Below are positions 43,915 to 53,954 of a DNA stretch of 64,000 bases, piece after piece. A program made the translations under genes and the position numbers. Below the pieces are notes generated by a model, which was given only the letters and a program-made list of their open reading frames with translations, was not told the DNA's origin and searched no databases. Each line of letters opens with the position of its first letter. Positions within the stretch are counted from its first letter, which is position 1. The DNA comes from Microbacterium commune (lineage in GTDB: Bacteria > Actinomycetota > Actinomycetes > Actinomycetales > Microbacteriaceae), in assembly GCF_014836945.1 (NCBI RefSeq), contig NZ_JACSPX010000001.1, forward strand, positions 124,001 to 188,000. Direction: 5' to 3'.

Positions 43915-44898
43915 TCACTCCATGACGCTGTCGGGCTGGATGTCGATCTTCGCACCGGTGAGCTTGGCCGCGAGACGGGCGTTCTGGCCCTCCTTGCCGA
44001 TGGCGAGCGACAGCTGGTAGTCGGGCACCAGGGCGCGCACGGCCTTGGTGCTCGCGTCCAGGACGAACGACGAGGTCACCTTCGCGGGCGACAGCGCGTG
44101 CGCGACGAAGGTGGCGAGATCGGGGTGGTGGTCGACGATGTCGATCTTCTCCCCCGCGAGCTCCTCGGTCACCGCACGGACGCGGCGACCCATCTCGCCG
44201 ATGCACGATCCCTTGGCGTTCACCGACGGGTCGTTCGCCTTGACGGCGATCTTCGTGCGGTGCCCGGCCTCGCGGGCCAGCGACACGATCTCGACGAGGC
44301 CGCCGGCGATCTCGGGAACCTCGAGCGCGAACAGCTTGCGCACGAGACCCGGGTGGGTGCGAGAGACGGTGATCTGCGGGCCCTTGGCGCCCTTGGCGAC
44401 GCTGGTCACGTACACGCGCAGGCGACGTCCGTGGGAGTAGTCCTCCCCCGGAACCTGCTCTTCGGGCGGGAGGATCGCCTCGACGGTGCCGAGGTCGACG
44501 TGGATCATGCGGGGGTTGGGGCCCTGCTGGATGACGCCGGCGACGATGTCACCCTCCTTGCCGCGGAACTCTCCGAGCACGGCGTCGTCGGCGATGTCGC
44601 GCAGACGCTGGCTGATCACCTGCTTGGCCGCGTAGGCGGCGATGCGGCCGAAGTTCTCGGTCACGACCTCCTCCTCGCCGATGATCGCGTCCTCCTCGTC
44701 GGTGACGGGCTGCAGCACGGCGACGTGGCCGGTCTTGCGGTCGAGTTCCACGCGCACGCCGGCCGGTACGGCTCCGTCTTCCGAGATGTGCTTGCCGTAG
44801 GCGGTGAGGATGGCCTGCTCGATGATCGACACGAGTTCGTCGAAGGGAATCGCCTTCTCCTTCTCGATTCCGCGCAGCAGTGCGAGTTCGATATCCAT
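43915..44898 (-). CDS. nusA: Transcription termination/antitermination factor NusA
   Basis: A 327-residue factor that binds RNA polymerase and nascent RNA. The order is N-terminal domain (1-105), S1 (about 115-180), KH1 and KH2, ending in AIGKEGQNARLAAKLTGAKIDI. The C-terminal acidic repeats of E. coli NusA are absent, as is usual in actinobacteria. The ATG has GAGGAG upstream, and TATTCT about 70 bases upstream is a plausible -10. rimP, normally just before nusA, is missing here; an amine oxidase gene on the opposite strand takes its place. Confidence 0.96.
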   Translation of the reverse strand: MDIELALLRGIEKEKAIPFDELVSIIEQAILTAYGKHISEDGAVPAGVRVELDRKTGHVAVLQPVTDEEDAIIGEEEVVTENFGRIAAYAAKQVISQRLRDIADDAVLGEFRGKEGDIVAGVIQQGPNPRMIHVDLGTVEAILPPEEQVPGEDYSHGRRLRVYVTSVAKGAKGPQITVSRTHPGLVRKLFALEVPEIAGGLVEIVSLAREAGHRTKIAVKANDPSVNAKGSCIGEMGRRVRAVTEELAGEKIDIVDHHPDLATFVAHALSPAKVTSSFVLDASTKAVRALVPDYQLSLAIGKEGQNARLAAKLTGAKIDIQPDSVME

Positions 44899-45033
44899 CA
44901 GCGGTCTCCTCTATTCAGCTCTCACCGCGGACAGACGCTCCGCGGACATCAGATAAGAATACCCGATCCGCCCTGGCTCGACGATGAGCCGGTCGTTCGC
45001 GGCACGGGGCCGAGGCACGCGATACTGAGAGCC

Positions 45034-46392
45034 ATGGAGCGATTCGACACGGTCGTCGTCGGTGCCGGGATGGCTGGTCTCACGTGCGCGCGGATGCTCG
45101 CGGATGCCGGCCGCACGGTGGTCGTGCTCGAGGCACGCGACCGGATCGGCGGTCGGATGTCGACCGACCGCGGCGCGGGATTCCCCGTCGACCTCGGCGC
45201 CTCCTGGATCCACGGCATCCGTGATTCAGCGCTGTTCCAGCTCGTGCAGGCGCTGGGGATCCCGACAAGGGAGTTCACGGTGGGCAGCTTTCAGGTCGGC
45301 GGGCGGCCGATGGAGCACTTCGACGGCTCGGGCGAGCGGATGACAGCCGTGGAGGCCGCGCAGTGGGTGGCCGATGTGGAAGCGGTGGACCGGCAGCTGG
45401 TCGACGTGATCGCGCGCTCCTCCCCCGGCGAGAGCTACCTGGACGTCACCGAACGGGCGCTGGCTGCATGCGGACTCGCCGCGGGACGGGTCGACGAGAT
45501 CAGGGAGTTCTTCCGCCATCGCGTCGAGGAGCAGTGCGGGGCGTGGATCGGCGACCTCGACGCGCACGGCCTCGACGAGGACGCGATCGACGGCGACGAG
45601 GTCATCTTCCCGCGCGGCTACGACGAGCTGCCGCACCGCGTCGCCGCCGGTGTCGACGTGCGTCTCGCGCACACCGTGCACGGCGTCGAGCGGACGGCTG
45701 AGGGATGGCTCGTGCGCGGGGATGCCGGCGGGTTCGCCGCCGACGACGTGGTGATCACCGTGCCGCTCGGAGTGCTGCAGGCGGACACGATCCGCTTCGA
45801 CCCGCCGCTTCCGCAACGGGCGGGCGAGAGCATCGCACGTCTGGGGATGGGGGTGTTCAACAAGGTCTTCGTGCAGTTCCCGGAGCGCTTCTGGGGCGAC
45901 GAGACGTACGTGATCCGCGCACTCGGCGAGAGCGGTGAACGGTGGCATTCCTGGTACGACGTCTCCGCGATCAGCGGCATCCCGACTCTGCTCACCTTCG
46001 CGGCCGGCCCGCTCGGCCGCCGCATGCAGAGCCTGCCGGATGCCGAGGTCGTGGCAGACATCGTGCGCGCGCTGCGCGGGCTGTACGGCGGCGCCGTGCG
46101 CGATCCCATCGCGTCGTGGGTCACCCGCTGGGGAGACGACCCGCACTCCCGCGGCTCGTACTCGCACCTGCCGATCGGCGCCACCCACGGCGACCACGAC
46201 GCGCTCGCGGGGCCGTTCCACGGCGGCCTCCGGTTCGCCGGCGAGGCGACCTGGGGCGAGGAGCCGGCCACCGTGGGTGGTGCGTACGCGTCAGGGCACC
46301 GGACGGCGGAGAGCATCCTCGCGCACCCGGTCGATCGGGCGGCGTTCGCCGCGGCCATCGTCGAGCGCGAACAGCGAACGGCGACCGGCTGA
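45034..46392 (+). CDS. Flavin-containing amine oxidase family protein
   Basis: A 452-residue FAD-dependent oxidase. The N-terminal dinucleotide fold reads VVVGAGMAGLTCARML followed by the acidic VLEARDRIGGRM (near 33-44), and the C-terminal FAD-contact block is GGLRFAGEATWGEEPATVGGAYASG, typical of polyamine/monoamine oxidases and plant-type PAO relatives. FDPPLPQRAGESIARLGMGVFNKVF is a further family motif. It could oxidise polyamines, which the pot transporter might import, but the genes are 23 kb apart. The long open frame upstream is antisense to nusA and rejected. It is divergent from nusA. Confidence 0.88.
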   Translation: MERFDTVVVGAGMAGLTCARMLADAGRTVVVLEARDRIGGRMSTDRGAGFPVDLGASWIHGIRDSALFQLVQALGIPTREFTVGSFQVGGRPMEHFDGSGERMTAVEAAQWVADVEAVDRQLVDVIARSSPGESYLDVTERALAACGLAAGRVDEIREFFRHRVEEQCGAWIGDLDAHGLDEDAIDGDEVIFPRGYDELPHRVAAGVDVRLAHTVHGVERTAEGWLVRGDAGGFAADDVVITVPLGVLQADTIRFDPPLPQRAGESIARLGMGVFNKVFVQFPERFWGDETYVIRALGESGERWHSWYDVSAISGIPTLLTFAAGPLGRRMQSLPDAEVVADIVRALRGLYGGAVRDPIASWVTRWGDDPHSRGSYSHLPIGATHGDHDALAGPFHGGLRFAGEATWGEEPATVGGAYASGHRTAESILAHPVDRAAFAAAIVEREQRTATG

Positions 46393-46395
46393 GGA

Positions 46396-47445
46396 TCAGC
46401 CCGCGGAGGATCCGCCCGCGGAGGGCAGGTCGTTGATCGCTCGGATGAGGGCGTAGAGCTGACCGACGCTGCGCTGCTCGAGGTTCAACGCCAGGCGAGG
46501 CAGCTCGACGACGTCCCCGGCTGCGCGCTCGACATCGAGCGGCCCGGTGCGCTCGATGCGGCCGGAGGCGCACATGTGCCCGAACCGCTCGTTGAGGCTC
46601 TCGATCTCGGCATCCGTCGGCGCGTGCACCAGCCGCAGCACCAGCACGTCGTCGACCCAGCGAAGCGAGTCGTAGTTGCTCCAGAAGCCGGTGACGCTGG
46701 CCGCCGCCTCCTCCACCGAATCGGTGATCAGCACGCGGTCGAGGTCGTGCGGCGAGATCACCCCTGCCGGGGTGAGGTACTCGTCGACGAAGCGCCGCAA
46801 CCCGCTCCAGAAGGTGCCCTTCGGGGCATCCAGCAGCACGATCGGCGTCGGCTCCGCCTTGCCGGTCTGCTGCAGGGTGAGCAGCTCGAACATCTCATCC
46901 ATCGTGCCGAACCCGCCCGGCAGACAGATGAAGCCGCGTGACTCCTTGATGAGCATCAGCTTGCGGGTGAAGAAGTACTTCATCGAGACGACCTGCGTGC
47001 TCTCCGCGACGATCGTGTTCGCGCGCTCCTCGAACGGCAGCCGGATCGACACGCCGAGCGACATCTTCGACCCCGCTCCCTCGGCCGCCGCCTGCATGAT
47101 CCCCGGCCCGGCCCCCGTCACCACCATCCACCCGTCATCGGCCAGTGCCGACGCGACATCTCGCGCCTGCAGGTAGAGCGGGTCGTCCTCGGCGGTGCGC
47201 GCCGATCCGAAGACCGTCACCTTCGGCACGTGGTGGAAGGGCTGGAACAGCAGGAACGCCTGATGCATCTCCTGCAGCGCCGCCGAGGCGATCTTCAGAT
47301 CGAGACGGTCGGTGTTCTCGACGCCGAGCGACAGCGAGGTCTGCAGCAGGCGCGTGATGAGCCCTCGCTCCGCACGGATGCCTGCCTTGTCGAGAAGCGC
47401 GGTGAGCTCGTGGCGCAGATCGTCGTTCAGCGTGGCATCCGTCAT
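46396..47445 (-). CDS. LOG family (TIGR00730) Rossmann-fold protein
   Basis: A 349-residue protein of the lysine-decarboxylase-like LOG family. The nucleotide motif is VTGAGPGIMQAA and the family signature is PGGFGTMDE (near 175-183). Classical LOG enzymes of about 200 residues release cytokinin bases or ribose 5-phosphate from nucleoside monophosphates; this one is longer, with a helical N-terminus of about 70 residues and a C-terminal extension, as in the larger bacterial PpnN-like group. The ATG has CAGGGT six bases upstream, near to the leaderless -10 consensus. The exact nucleotide substrate is unknown. Confidence 0.85.
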   Translation of the reverse strand: MTDATLNDDLRHELTALLDKAGIRAERGLITRLLQTSLSLGVENTDRLDLKIASAALQEMHQAFLLFQPFHHVPKVTVFGSARTAEDDPLYLQARDVASALADDGWMVVTGAGPGIMQAAAEGAGSKMSLGVSIRLPFEERANTIVAESTQVVSMKYFFTRKLMLIKESRGFICLPGGFGTMDEMFELLTLQQTGKAEPTPIVLLDAPKGTFWSGLRRFVDEYLTPAGVISPHDLDRVLITDSVEEAAASVTGFWSNYDSLRWVDDVLVLRLVHAPTDAEIESLNERFGHMCASGRIERTGPLDVERAAGDVVELPRLALNLEQRSVGQLYALIRAINDLPSAGGSSAG

Positions 47446-47462
47446 GCCTCCACCCTGTCACA

Positions 47463-47478
47463 GCCGCCCACGGGCGGC
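47463..47478 (-). terminator. Short hairpin after proS
   Basis: GCCGCC pairs with GGCGGC around a CACG loop, nine bases past the proS stop. It is short and lacks a U-tract, so it is only a weak terminator candidate. Confidence 0.35.
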
Positions 47479-47487
47479 CGCGACAGC

Positions 47488-49242
47488 TCAGCGGGTGAGT
47501 CGCGAGACGACCTCGTCGGCCGAGAGCGACTCCCGCTCCCCGGTGGCGCGGTCCCAGAGCTCCACCTGGCCCTCCGCGGCGCCTCGACCGACGATCACGA
47601 TCTTGGGCACTCCGACGAGCTCGGCATCGCCGAACTTCACTCCGGGCGACACCTTCACGCGATCGTCGTACAGCACGTCGAGGTGGGCCGTCTCGAGCTG
47701 GTTCGAGATGCGCTCCGCGACGTCGAACGCCACCTGGTCGCGTCCGGCCGCGACGACCTGGACGTCGAACGGGGCGACGGACGCCGGCCAGATCAGGCCC
47801 CGCTCATCGTTGTTCAGCTCGGCGATGATCGCCAGGATGCGCGTGACGCCGATGCCGTACGAGCCCATCGTCACCGTGACGAGCTTGCCGTTCTGGTCGA
47901 GCACCTTCAGCCCGAGCGCCTCGGCGTACTTCCGCCCGAGCTGGAAGACGTGCCCGATCTCCATCCCGCGGGCAAGCGACACCGGACCGGAGCCGTCGGG
48001 TGCGGGGTCGCCGTCGCGGACGTTCGCGATCTCCACGGTGCCGTCGGCGGTGAAGTCGCGCCCGGCGACGACCGTGTGCGCGTGCTTCTGGTCGATGTTG
48101 GCGCCGGTGATCCATCGGGTGCCGTCGGCCACCCGGGGGTCGACGAGGTACCGGATGCCCGTCGCGGACTCCTCACCGAGCACCGGCCCGGTCTCGGACC
48201 ACGGGCCGATGTAGCCGCGCACGAGCAGCGGATGCCGCTCGAAGTCGGCATCCGTCGCCGCCTCGACCTCGGCCGGCGCGAACGCCACCTCGGCGCGCTT
48301 GAGATCGACGTCGCGGTCGCCGGGGATGCCGACGATCACCAGTTCCCGTGAGCCGTCGAGGTGCGTGAGGGCGAGCACGACATTCTTCAGCGTGTCGGCC
48401 GCGGTGTACTCGCCGTCGAGCGCCGCATTGCAGTGCGCGACGAGCGTGTCGATGGTGGGGGTGTCCGGAGAGTCGAAGACCGTCGCCGGCTGCACACCCT
48501 CCCAGCCGACGGCCTCCGGAGCGGTGGTGGTGTAGGCCTCGACGTTGGCCGCGTAGCCGCCTTCGCTGCGCACGAAGGTGTCCTCGCCCACCGGTGTCGG
48601 GTGCAGGAACTCCTCGCTGCGCGAGCCGCCCATCGCGCCGGCGTCCGCCTGCACGATCGCGTACTCGAGGCCGAGTCGCTGGAAGATGCGCTCGTACGCA
48701 TCGCGTTGGGCCATGTAGCTGGCGTCGAGCCCCTCATCGGACGCGTCGAACGAGTAGGCGTCCTTCATCGTGAACTCGCGACCGCGCAGCAGGCCGGCGC
48801 GCGGCCGGGCCTCGTCACGGTACTTGTCCTGGATCTGATAGATCGTCAGGGGGAGGTCCTTGTACGAGGAGTACAGGTCTTTCACGAGCAGGGTGAACGC
48901 CTCTTCGTGAGTGGGGGCGAGCAGATAGTCGCCGCCCTTGCGGTCCTGCAGACGGAACAGCAGATCGCCGTACTCGTCCCACCGACCGGTGGCCTCGTAC
49001 GCCTCGCGCGGCATGAGCGCGGGGAAGTGCACCTCCTGGGCGCCGGCCGCAGCCATCTCCTCGCGGATCACCGTCTCGATCTTCGCCTTCACCCTCAGGC
49101 CCAGGGGCAGCCACGCGAAGATGCCCGCCGCCTGCGGGCGGATGTAGCCGGCCCGGATCAGCAGACGGTGGCTGGCGACTTCGGCGCCGGCCGGGTCTTC
49201 ACGGAGCGTGCGGAGGAAGAAGTTCGAGAGACGAGTGACCAC
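47488..49242 (-). CDS. proS: Prolyl-tRNA synthetase, bacterial type with editing insert
   Basis: A 584-residue class II synthetase charging tRNA-Pro. Motif 2 is in the [21 protein letters not shown] region (here [20 protein letters not shown], near 140-159); motif 3 is [13 protein letters not shown]. Between motifs 2 and 3, about residues 225-400, is the INS editing domain that clears Ala-tRNA-Pro, as in E. coli-type ProRS. A C-terminal anticodon domain follows. The GTG start has TACACT six bases upstream (49249-49254), a leaderless signature. It keeps its place between ispG and nusA in the housekeeping series. Confidence 0.95.
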   Translation of the reverse strand: MVTRLSNFFLRTLREDPAGAEVASHRLLIRAGYIRPQAAGIFAWLPLGLRVKAKIETVIREEMAAAGAQEVHFPALMPREAYEATGRWDEYGDLLFRLQDRKGGDYLLAPTHEEAFTLLVKDLYSSYKDLPLTIYQIQDKYRDEARPRAGLLRGREFTMKDAYSFDASDEGLDASYMAQRDAYERIFQRLGLEYAIVQADAGAMGGSRSEEFLHPTPVGEDTFVRSEGGYAANVEAYTTTAPEAVGWEGVQPATVFDSPDTPTIDTLVAHCNAALDGEYTAADTLKNVVLALTHLDGSRELVIVGIPGDRDVDLKRAEVAFAPAEVEAATDADFERHPLLVRGYIGPWSETGPVLGEESATGIRYLVDPRVADGTRWITGANIDQKHAHTVVAGRDFTADGTVEIANVRDGDPAPDGSGPVSLARGMEIGHVFQLGRKYAEALGLKVLDQNGKLVTVTMGSYGIGVTRILAIIAELNNDERGLIWPASVAPFDVQVVAAGRDQVAFDVAERISNQLETAHLDVLYDDRVKVSPGVKFGDAELVGVPKIVIVGRGAAEGQVELWDRATGERESLSADEVVSRLTR

Positions 49243-49285
49243 GGGTCAAGTGTAGTGACCCGCGGTCACCCGTCCCGGCGGTCAC

Positions 49286-50056
49286 TCAGTTCAGGGCGCG
49301 GGTGCCCTCGGGGATCACGCCGTTCGCGTACAGGTCGGTGGCGAGGTCCTGCAGAGCGGTGAGCGCGACCCGCTGCGTGGTCGGCCCGTACGAGATGCGG
49401 GAGACGCCCAGCGCCTCGTACTCGGCTGCGGTGAGCGCGCCCGGCAGTCCGATGACGCTGACCTTGTTGCGCCCGATCCCGTCGACGAGGGTGCGGGTGG
49501 CGTCGGCGTCGAGCACACCGGGCACGAAGACGGCGGTGGCGCCGGCCTCGATGAATGCGCGGCCCCGCACCACGGCATCCGACAGCTTGTCGGCGAGCGG
49601 CTTGTCGCCGCCGCGGACGATGGCGTCGGTGCGTGCATTGAGCGCGAACGGCACGCCCTCCGCCTCGGCTGCCTTGACGATCGCCTCGACCTTGGCCACG
49701 GATTCTTCGAACGGCGCCAGGCGGTCCTCGATGTTGGCGCCGACGACACCGACGCCGATCGCGAGCCGGGTGGTCTCACCGGCGTCGCCGTAGCCGTCGT
49801 CCAGGTCTGCAGTGACCGGGAGGTCGACGCCCGCGGCGATGCGACCGACGAAGTCGATCATGATGTCGCGCGGGATCTGCCCGTCGGCGTAGCCGAAGGT
49901 CGCCGCGATCGAGTGGCCCGCGGTCGCGAGGGCCGTGGTCTCGGGCAGCGCGGCGATCGCCTTCGCCGAGACGACGTCCCAGATATTGACCACGCGCAGG
50001 ATCTCCGGCGCTTCGTAGAGTTCGATGAGGGTGCGGGCTTTGTCAGCGTTCGTCAT
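49286..50056 (-). CDS. Isocitrate lyase/PEP mutase family protein
   Basis: A 256-residue single-domain TIM-barrel protein. The metal-binding loop is TADLDDGYGDAGETT (near 84-98), with NIED and ALNARTDA further on, placing it in the PEP mutase/isocitrate lyase superfamily. The KKCGH-type catalytic cysteine of true isocitrate lyases is not present. Members of this group cleave or hydrolyse short acyl compounds, for example oxaloacetate or 2-methylisocitrate-like substrates, or phosphonopyruvate. TAGCGT lies six bases before the ATG (50063-50068), indicating a leaderless transcript. Substrate unassigned. Confidence 0.83.
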   Translation of the reverse strand: MTNADKARTLIELYEAPEILRVVNIWDVVSAKAIAALPETTALATAGHSIAATFGYADGQIPRDIMIDFVGRIAAGVDLPVTADLDDGYGDAGETTRLAIGVGVVGANIEDRLAPFEESVAKVEAIVKAAEAEGVPFALNARTDAIVRGGDKPLADKLSDAVVRGRAFIEAGATAVFVPGVLDADATRTLVDGIGRNKVSVIGLPGALTAAEYEALGVSRISYGPTTQRVALTALQDLATDLYANGVIPEGTRALN

Positions 50057-50135
50057 GCCCTCACGCTAATGCGCGTGCGCCGGTGCGAGGCCGCTGTTAC
50101 CCGAGGTTGCGCGGGGCCGTGCGTAGGGTGGGAGC

Positions 50136-51557
50136 ATGCCTCAGCGTCGATCCCACGTCTCGTCCTCCGCCGCGCAGAGCCAGCTCGCCGAGGTGCTGGC
50201 CGCACTGCGTGAGGGGATCGAGGCGCCCGTCGAGTTCCCGCCCGAGGCGATCGCGGAGGCGCAGGCTGCGAGCGCGGCGACGCCGGGCCTGGATCTGCGC
50301 GACGTGCCGTTCGTCACTCTCGACCCGCTCGGCTCGAAGGATCTCGATCAGGCGTTCCATCTCGCCCGCGCAGGGTCGGGGTATCGGGTGCGGTACGCGA
50401 TCGCCGACGTGCCCGGCTTCGTGACGCCCGAAGGCGCTGTCGACGCCCAGGCCCGCCTGCGCGGACAGACCCTCTACCTCGCCGACGGGAGCATCCCGCT
50501 GCACCCCCGGGTGCTGTCGGAGGATCGCGCGTCGCTGCTTCCGGATGCCGAGCGCCCGGCGCTCGTCTGGACGTTCTCGCTCGACGCCGAGGGCTCGAGG
50601 ACGGATTTCCGACTCGAGCGCGCGCTGATCCGCTCGCGCGCGCAGCTGGAGTACGTCTCGGCACAGGCATCCGCAGACCGAGGTGAGGACGAGCATCTGG
50701 CGCTGCTGCGCGAGATCGGCGAGCTGCGCCGTGCGCGCGAGGCCGAGCGCGGCGGCGCGAGCCTGAACCTCCCCGATGAGGAGGTCGTGCTGCGCGCAGA
50801 TGGCCACTACGACATCGAGCGCCGCCATCCGCTGCAGATCGAGGACTGGAACGCGCAGCTGTCTCTCATGACCGGCATGGCCGCGGCCGAGCTGATGATC
50901 GATGCGAAGGTCGGCGTGCTGCGCACCATGCCCCAGCCCGACGACGCCGCGTTCGAGCGCTTCCGGCGACAGACTCAGGCCCTCGGTCGGCCGTGGATCT
51001 CCGGTCGGTACGGCGAGTACCTGCGCGCACTCGACAAGGCCGATCCGCTCACTCTGCCGGTGCTCGAGGCCGCGGCATCGCTGTTCCGCGGGGCGGGTTA
51101 CGTCACGTTCGACGGCGAGCTGCCCGCAGGCGATCTCTCGCAGGCCGCGATCGGCGCGCCCTACGCCCATGCCACGGCTCCGCTGCGTCGGCTGGTCGAC
51201 CGGTGGTCGCTGGCGATCTGCCTCGCGGTGTCGGAAGGCCGCCCCGCACCGGAGTGGGCACGCGAATCGCTTGCCGAGCTGCCGGGCCTGATGCAGCAGT
51301 CGGCGCAGCGGGCGTCGACGCTGGGCGCCGAGACGATCAACCGGGTCGAGGCCGCGCTGCTGCAGCCGCTCATCGGTCAGACGATTGAGGCGACCGTCAT
51401 CGAGCTGCGCGGCGAGGATCGCGCGGCCGTGCAGATCGCTCATCCGGCGGTGACGGCGACCGCACCCGTGCCGGCCGGGACGGCGCCCGGCTCGTCGGTG
51501 CGACTGCGTCTGGTGGCTGCCGACGTCACGGATGGCGCGGTGGAGTTCGCCGCCTGA
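50136..51557 (+). CDS. RNB-domain ribonuclease
   Basis: A 473-residue protein dominated by an RNase II catalytic domain (about 45-330). The active-site block reads FVTLDPLGSKDLDQAF: three of the four aspartates of RNase II are kept, while the fourth is glutamine, which I believe is common in this actinobacterial subfamily. YAIADVPGFV and ATAPLRRLVDRW are further RNB motifs. There are no cold-shock domains before it, so RNA recognition must differ from RNase R; a short beta-rich C-terminus may substitute. TAGGGT is six bases before the ATG (50124-50129). Activity on RNA is likely but not certain. Confidence 0.85.
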   Translation: MPQRRSHVSSSAAQSQLAEVLAALREGIEAPVEFPPEAIAEAQAASAATPGLDLRDVPFVTLDPLGSKDLDQAFHLARAGSGYRVRYAIADVPGFVTPEGAVDAQARLRGQTLYLADGSIPLHPRVLSEDRASLLPDAERPALVWTFSLDAEGSRTDFRLERALIRSRAQLEYVSAQASADRGEDEHLALLREIGELRRAREAERGGASLNLPDEEVVLRADGHYDIERRHPLQIEDWNAQLSLMTGMAAAELMIDAKVGVLRTMPQPDDAAFERFRRQTQALGRPWISGRYGEYLRALDKADPLTLPVLEAAASLFRGAGYVTFDGELPAGDLSQAAIGAPYAHATAPLRRLVDRWSLAICLAVSEGRPAPEWARESLAELPGLMQQSAQRASTLGAETINRVEAALLQPLIGQTIEATVIELRGEDRAAVQIAHPAVTATAPVPAGTAPGSSVRLRLVAADVTDGAVEFAA

Positions 51558-51592
51558 GCTGTGCGCACGAGCTGACCGTCAAGACCGGCGGA

Positions 51593-51664
51593 GCCGCGTA
51601 CGCAGGAGCCGGCGGTGCCGCGTGCGCAGGGGCCGGCTGTGCCGCGTGCGCAGGGGCCGGCTGG
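51593..51664. repeat. Three tandem copies of a 24-bp GC-rich repeat
   Basis: Three head-to-tail units (51593-51616, 51617-51640, 51641-51664), each beginning GCCGCGT and containing GCAGG and GCCGGC. Copies 2 and 3 differ only at the last base; copy 1 has three or four changes. They lie in the 218-base gap between the RNB gene and the alaX-like gene, just past the RNB stop. On the minus strand they could encode Pro-Ala-His-Ala repeats, but no supported gene covers them. Confidence 0.85.
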
Positions 51665-51775
51665 TCCCGTTCGGCCGCCTCCGCGCGCCCGATGCGGCCA
51701 TCTGGGCCCACCCGGGGAGGAGGATTCGCGCGCCCGCCCTCGGCGCGTTCTGCGCGTGGTCGCAGACCGCCCGGT

Positions 51776-52633
51776 TCAGGGGGCGGGAACCGCCGTCGTC
51801 GTCATGACGAGCAGCTGCGGATCGCGGAGATCGAGCGACACCGAGATCGACGCGAACTCCGCCAGTGAGCGCACGTGCGTTCCCCCGCAGAGGAAGCCGA
51901 CCTCACCCTCGGGCAGGGTGCAGCGCCAGGTGCGGCGATCGATGATGCTCGGGCCCTCGACCTCGATGCGGCTCTCCCCTGCCGAGGCGACCCAACCCGC
52001 GAGGATCTCGTTGATCCGCGTCTCACGCTGGTCGAGCGTGGCGGCGAATCCCTCGGAATCGAAGCCGGCCTTGCGCAGGCTCTTGCCCAGGCGGTACTCG
52101 TCGACGCTCCCGTCGGCGTGGATGCGGCTGGACTGGTTGGCCCTGCCCTCGAAGTCGGGACTGCCGAGCGGGTCGGTGCCGATCTGCTTGCGCCACAGGT
52201 CGGCGAGCGCCGCGTCGAGGGCGAGGGATGCCAGATGGCACGCGGTGTGCCCTCTGCTCAGAGCGTGCCGGTGATCGGCATCCACGGTCAGGGTGACCCG
52301 AGCGCCGATAGCGATGCCCGCGGGAATCGCGCCCTCGGTCCGATGGCCGACCATCCACGTCCAGCCCTCGCCGCCGCGCTTGACGGGAATGTCGGACCCG
52401 ACGGCCAGCGCCCCTTCGTCGCTGATGGCGGCCATGACGGCCTCGGCGACGCGCAGCTGCACGTCACCGACGGTGATGCTGCCGGAGTCGCCCGGCTGGT
52501 CGGGCCAGGTGTGATCGACCGGATGGAACGGGGTCGCGTCGACCACGACGATCGAGGCGGCCTGATCGACGAGCAGCACCTCGCCCTCGCCGCTCAGTGC
52601 GCCATCGGGGAACGAGACACGCGTCGACTGCAT
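51776..52633 (-). CDS. AlaX-like alanyl-tRNA editing metal-dependent hydrolase
   Basis: A 285-residue stand-alone relative of the AlaRS editing domain. The zinc-binding HxxxH is in SRGHTACHLASLAL (near 128-141) and the second site is CGGTHVRSLAEF (near 249-260). Such proteins hydrolyse mischarged Ser- or Gly-tRNA-Ala in the cytoplasm. The N-terminal glycine-rich loop is FHPVDHTWPDQPGDSG (near 36-51) rather than the usual YPESGGQPGD form, which might alter specificity. The ATG has AGGAAG upstream and begins 15 bases after ispG, so the two are probably co-transcribed. Confidence 0.83.
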   Translation of the reverse strand: MQSTRVSFPDGALSGEGEVLLVDQAASIVVVDATPFHPVDHTWPDQPGDSGSITVGDVQLRVAEAVMAAISDEGALAVGSDIPVKRGGEGWTWMVGHRTEGAIPAGIAIGARVTLTVDADHRHALSRGHTACHLASLALDAALADLWRKQIGTDPLGSPDFEGRANQSSRIHADGSVDEYRLGKSLRKAGFDSEGFAATLDQRETRINEILAGWVASAGESRIEVEGPSIIDRRTWRCTLPEGEVGFLCGGTHVRSLAEFASISVSLDLRDPQLLVMTTTAVPAP

Positions 52634-52648
52634 GGACTTCCTGTCGGG

Positions 52649-53800
52649 TCAGCCGGTGATGACCTGGGCGGTGCCGAGCGGGGCATCGGAGCCCATCTCG
52701 GCGGCGATGCGATTCGCCTCTTCGATGAGGGTGGCGACGATGTCGGCCTCGGGCACGGTCTTGATGACCTCTCCCTTGACGAAGATCTGACCCTTGCCGT
52801 TGCCCGATGCGACACCGAGATCGGCCTCGCGCGCCTCGCCCGGACCATTCACGACACAGCCCATCACGGCGACGCGCAGCGGCACCGTCATGTCCTTCAG
52901 GCCTTCGGTGACGTCGTCCGCGAGGGTGTACACGTCGACCTGGGCGCGACCGCACGAGGGGCAGGAGACGATCTCGAGCTTGCGCTCTCGCAGGTTCAGC
53001 GACTGCAGGATCTGGTGCCCGACCTTGACCTCTTCGGCCGGCGGCGCCGACAGCGAGACGCGGATCGTGTCGCCGATGCCCTCGCCCAGCAGGATGCCGA
53101 ACGCCGTGGCGCTCTTGATGGTGCCCTGGAAGGCAGGACCTGCCTCGGTGACCCCGAGGTGCAGCGGCCAGTCACCTCGTTCGGCGAGCTGACGGTAGGC
53201 CTTCACCATGACGACGGGGTCGTTGTGCTTGACCGAGATCTTGAAGTCGTGGAAGTCGTGCTCCTCGAACAGCGATGCCTCCCAGACGGCGCTCTCCACG
53301 AGAGCCTCGGGCGTCGCCTTGCCGTACTTCTGCAGCAGGCGCGGATCGAGCGAGCCGGCGTTCACGCCGATGCGCAGCGACACGCCCGCAGCCTTCGCCG
53401 CAGCGGCGATCGCACCCACCTGGTCGTCGAACTTGCGGATGTTGCCGGGATTGACGCGGACAGCTCCGCAGCCGGCGTCGATCGCCTGGAAGACGTACTT
53501 CGGCTGGAAGTGGATGTCGGCGATCACCGGGATCTGGCTCTTCTTCGCGATGATGTGCAGCACATCCGCGTCATCCTGCGAGGGCACCGCCACGCGGACG
53601 ATCTCGCAGCCCGACGCCGTGAGCTCGGCGATCTGCTGCAACGTGCCGTTGATGTCGGTGGTCTTCGTCGTCGTCATCGACTGGACACTGACGGGAGCGT
53701 CACCGCCGACGAGCACCTTGCCGACCCGGATCTGACGGGACTTGCGACGTGGGGCGAGGACTTCGGGGACGCGCGGCATCCCAAGATTCACTGCAGGCAC
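52649..53800 (-). CDS. ispG: 4-hydroxy-3-methylbut-2-en-1-yl diphosphate synthase
   Basis: A 383-residue 4Fe-4S enzyme of the MEP isoprenoid pathway. The cluster ligands are the cysteines of CPSCGR (near 280) and of [10 protein letters not shown] (near 315), with the conserved glutamate in the latter. The TIM-barrel N-terminal half has [13 protein letters not shown] and [13 protein letters not shown]. The GTG start has TAGCCT six bases upstream (53807-53812), so the mRNA is probably leaderless. With dxr at 59-60 kb it supplies two MEP-pathway steps; the two genes normally flank rseP closely but are spread out here. Confidence 0.95.
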   Translation of the reverse strand: MPAVNLGMPRVPEVLAPRRKSRQIRVGKVLVGGDAPVSVQSMTTTKTTDINGTLQQIAELTASGCEIVRVAVPSQDDADVLHIIAKKSQIPVIADIHFQPKYVFQAIDAGCGAVRVNPGNIRKFDDQVGAIAAAAKAAGVSLRIGVNAGSLDPRLLQKYGKATPEALVESAVWEASLFEEHDFHDFKISVKHNDPVVMVKAYRQLAERGDWPLHLGVTEAGPAFQGTIKSATAFGILLGEGIGDTIRVSLSAPPAEEVKVGHQILQSLNLRERKLEIVSCPSCGRAQVDVYTLADDVTEGLKDMTVPLRVAVMGCVVNGPGEAREADLGVASGNGKGQIFVKGEVIKTVPEADIVATLIEEANRIAAEMGSDAPLGTAQVITG

Positions 53801-53954
53801 CCGTCAAGGCTACCGCCGGTCGATCGGCGTCGGCTGGATGTCGGCTGCTCCGTGTCCGATCGTCGTGTGCACCCCCACCCTTCTGAGCCGACGAAGGGCT
53901 GCCCGGTCCGTCACGAGCCGGATCACGCACCTTGCGATGTGCTAATTTCACGGT

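Noticed and set aside
45034-46392. Amine oxidase as part of a polyamine-use operon with the pot genes
   Set aside because: It lies about 23 kb away with no shared regulatory site that I could find.
51593-51664. Tandem repeats as a possible CRISPR array
   Set aside because: The units are directly adjacent with no spacers, only three copies exist and no cas gene is near.
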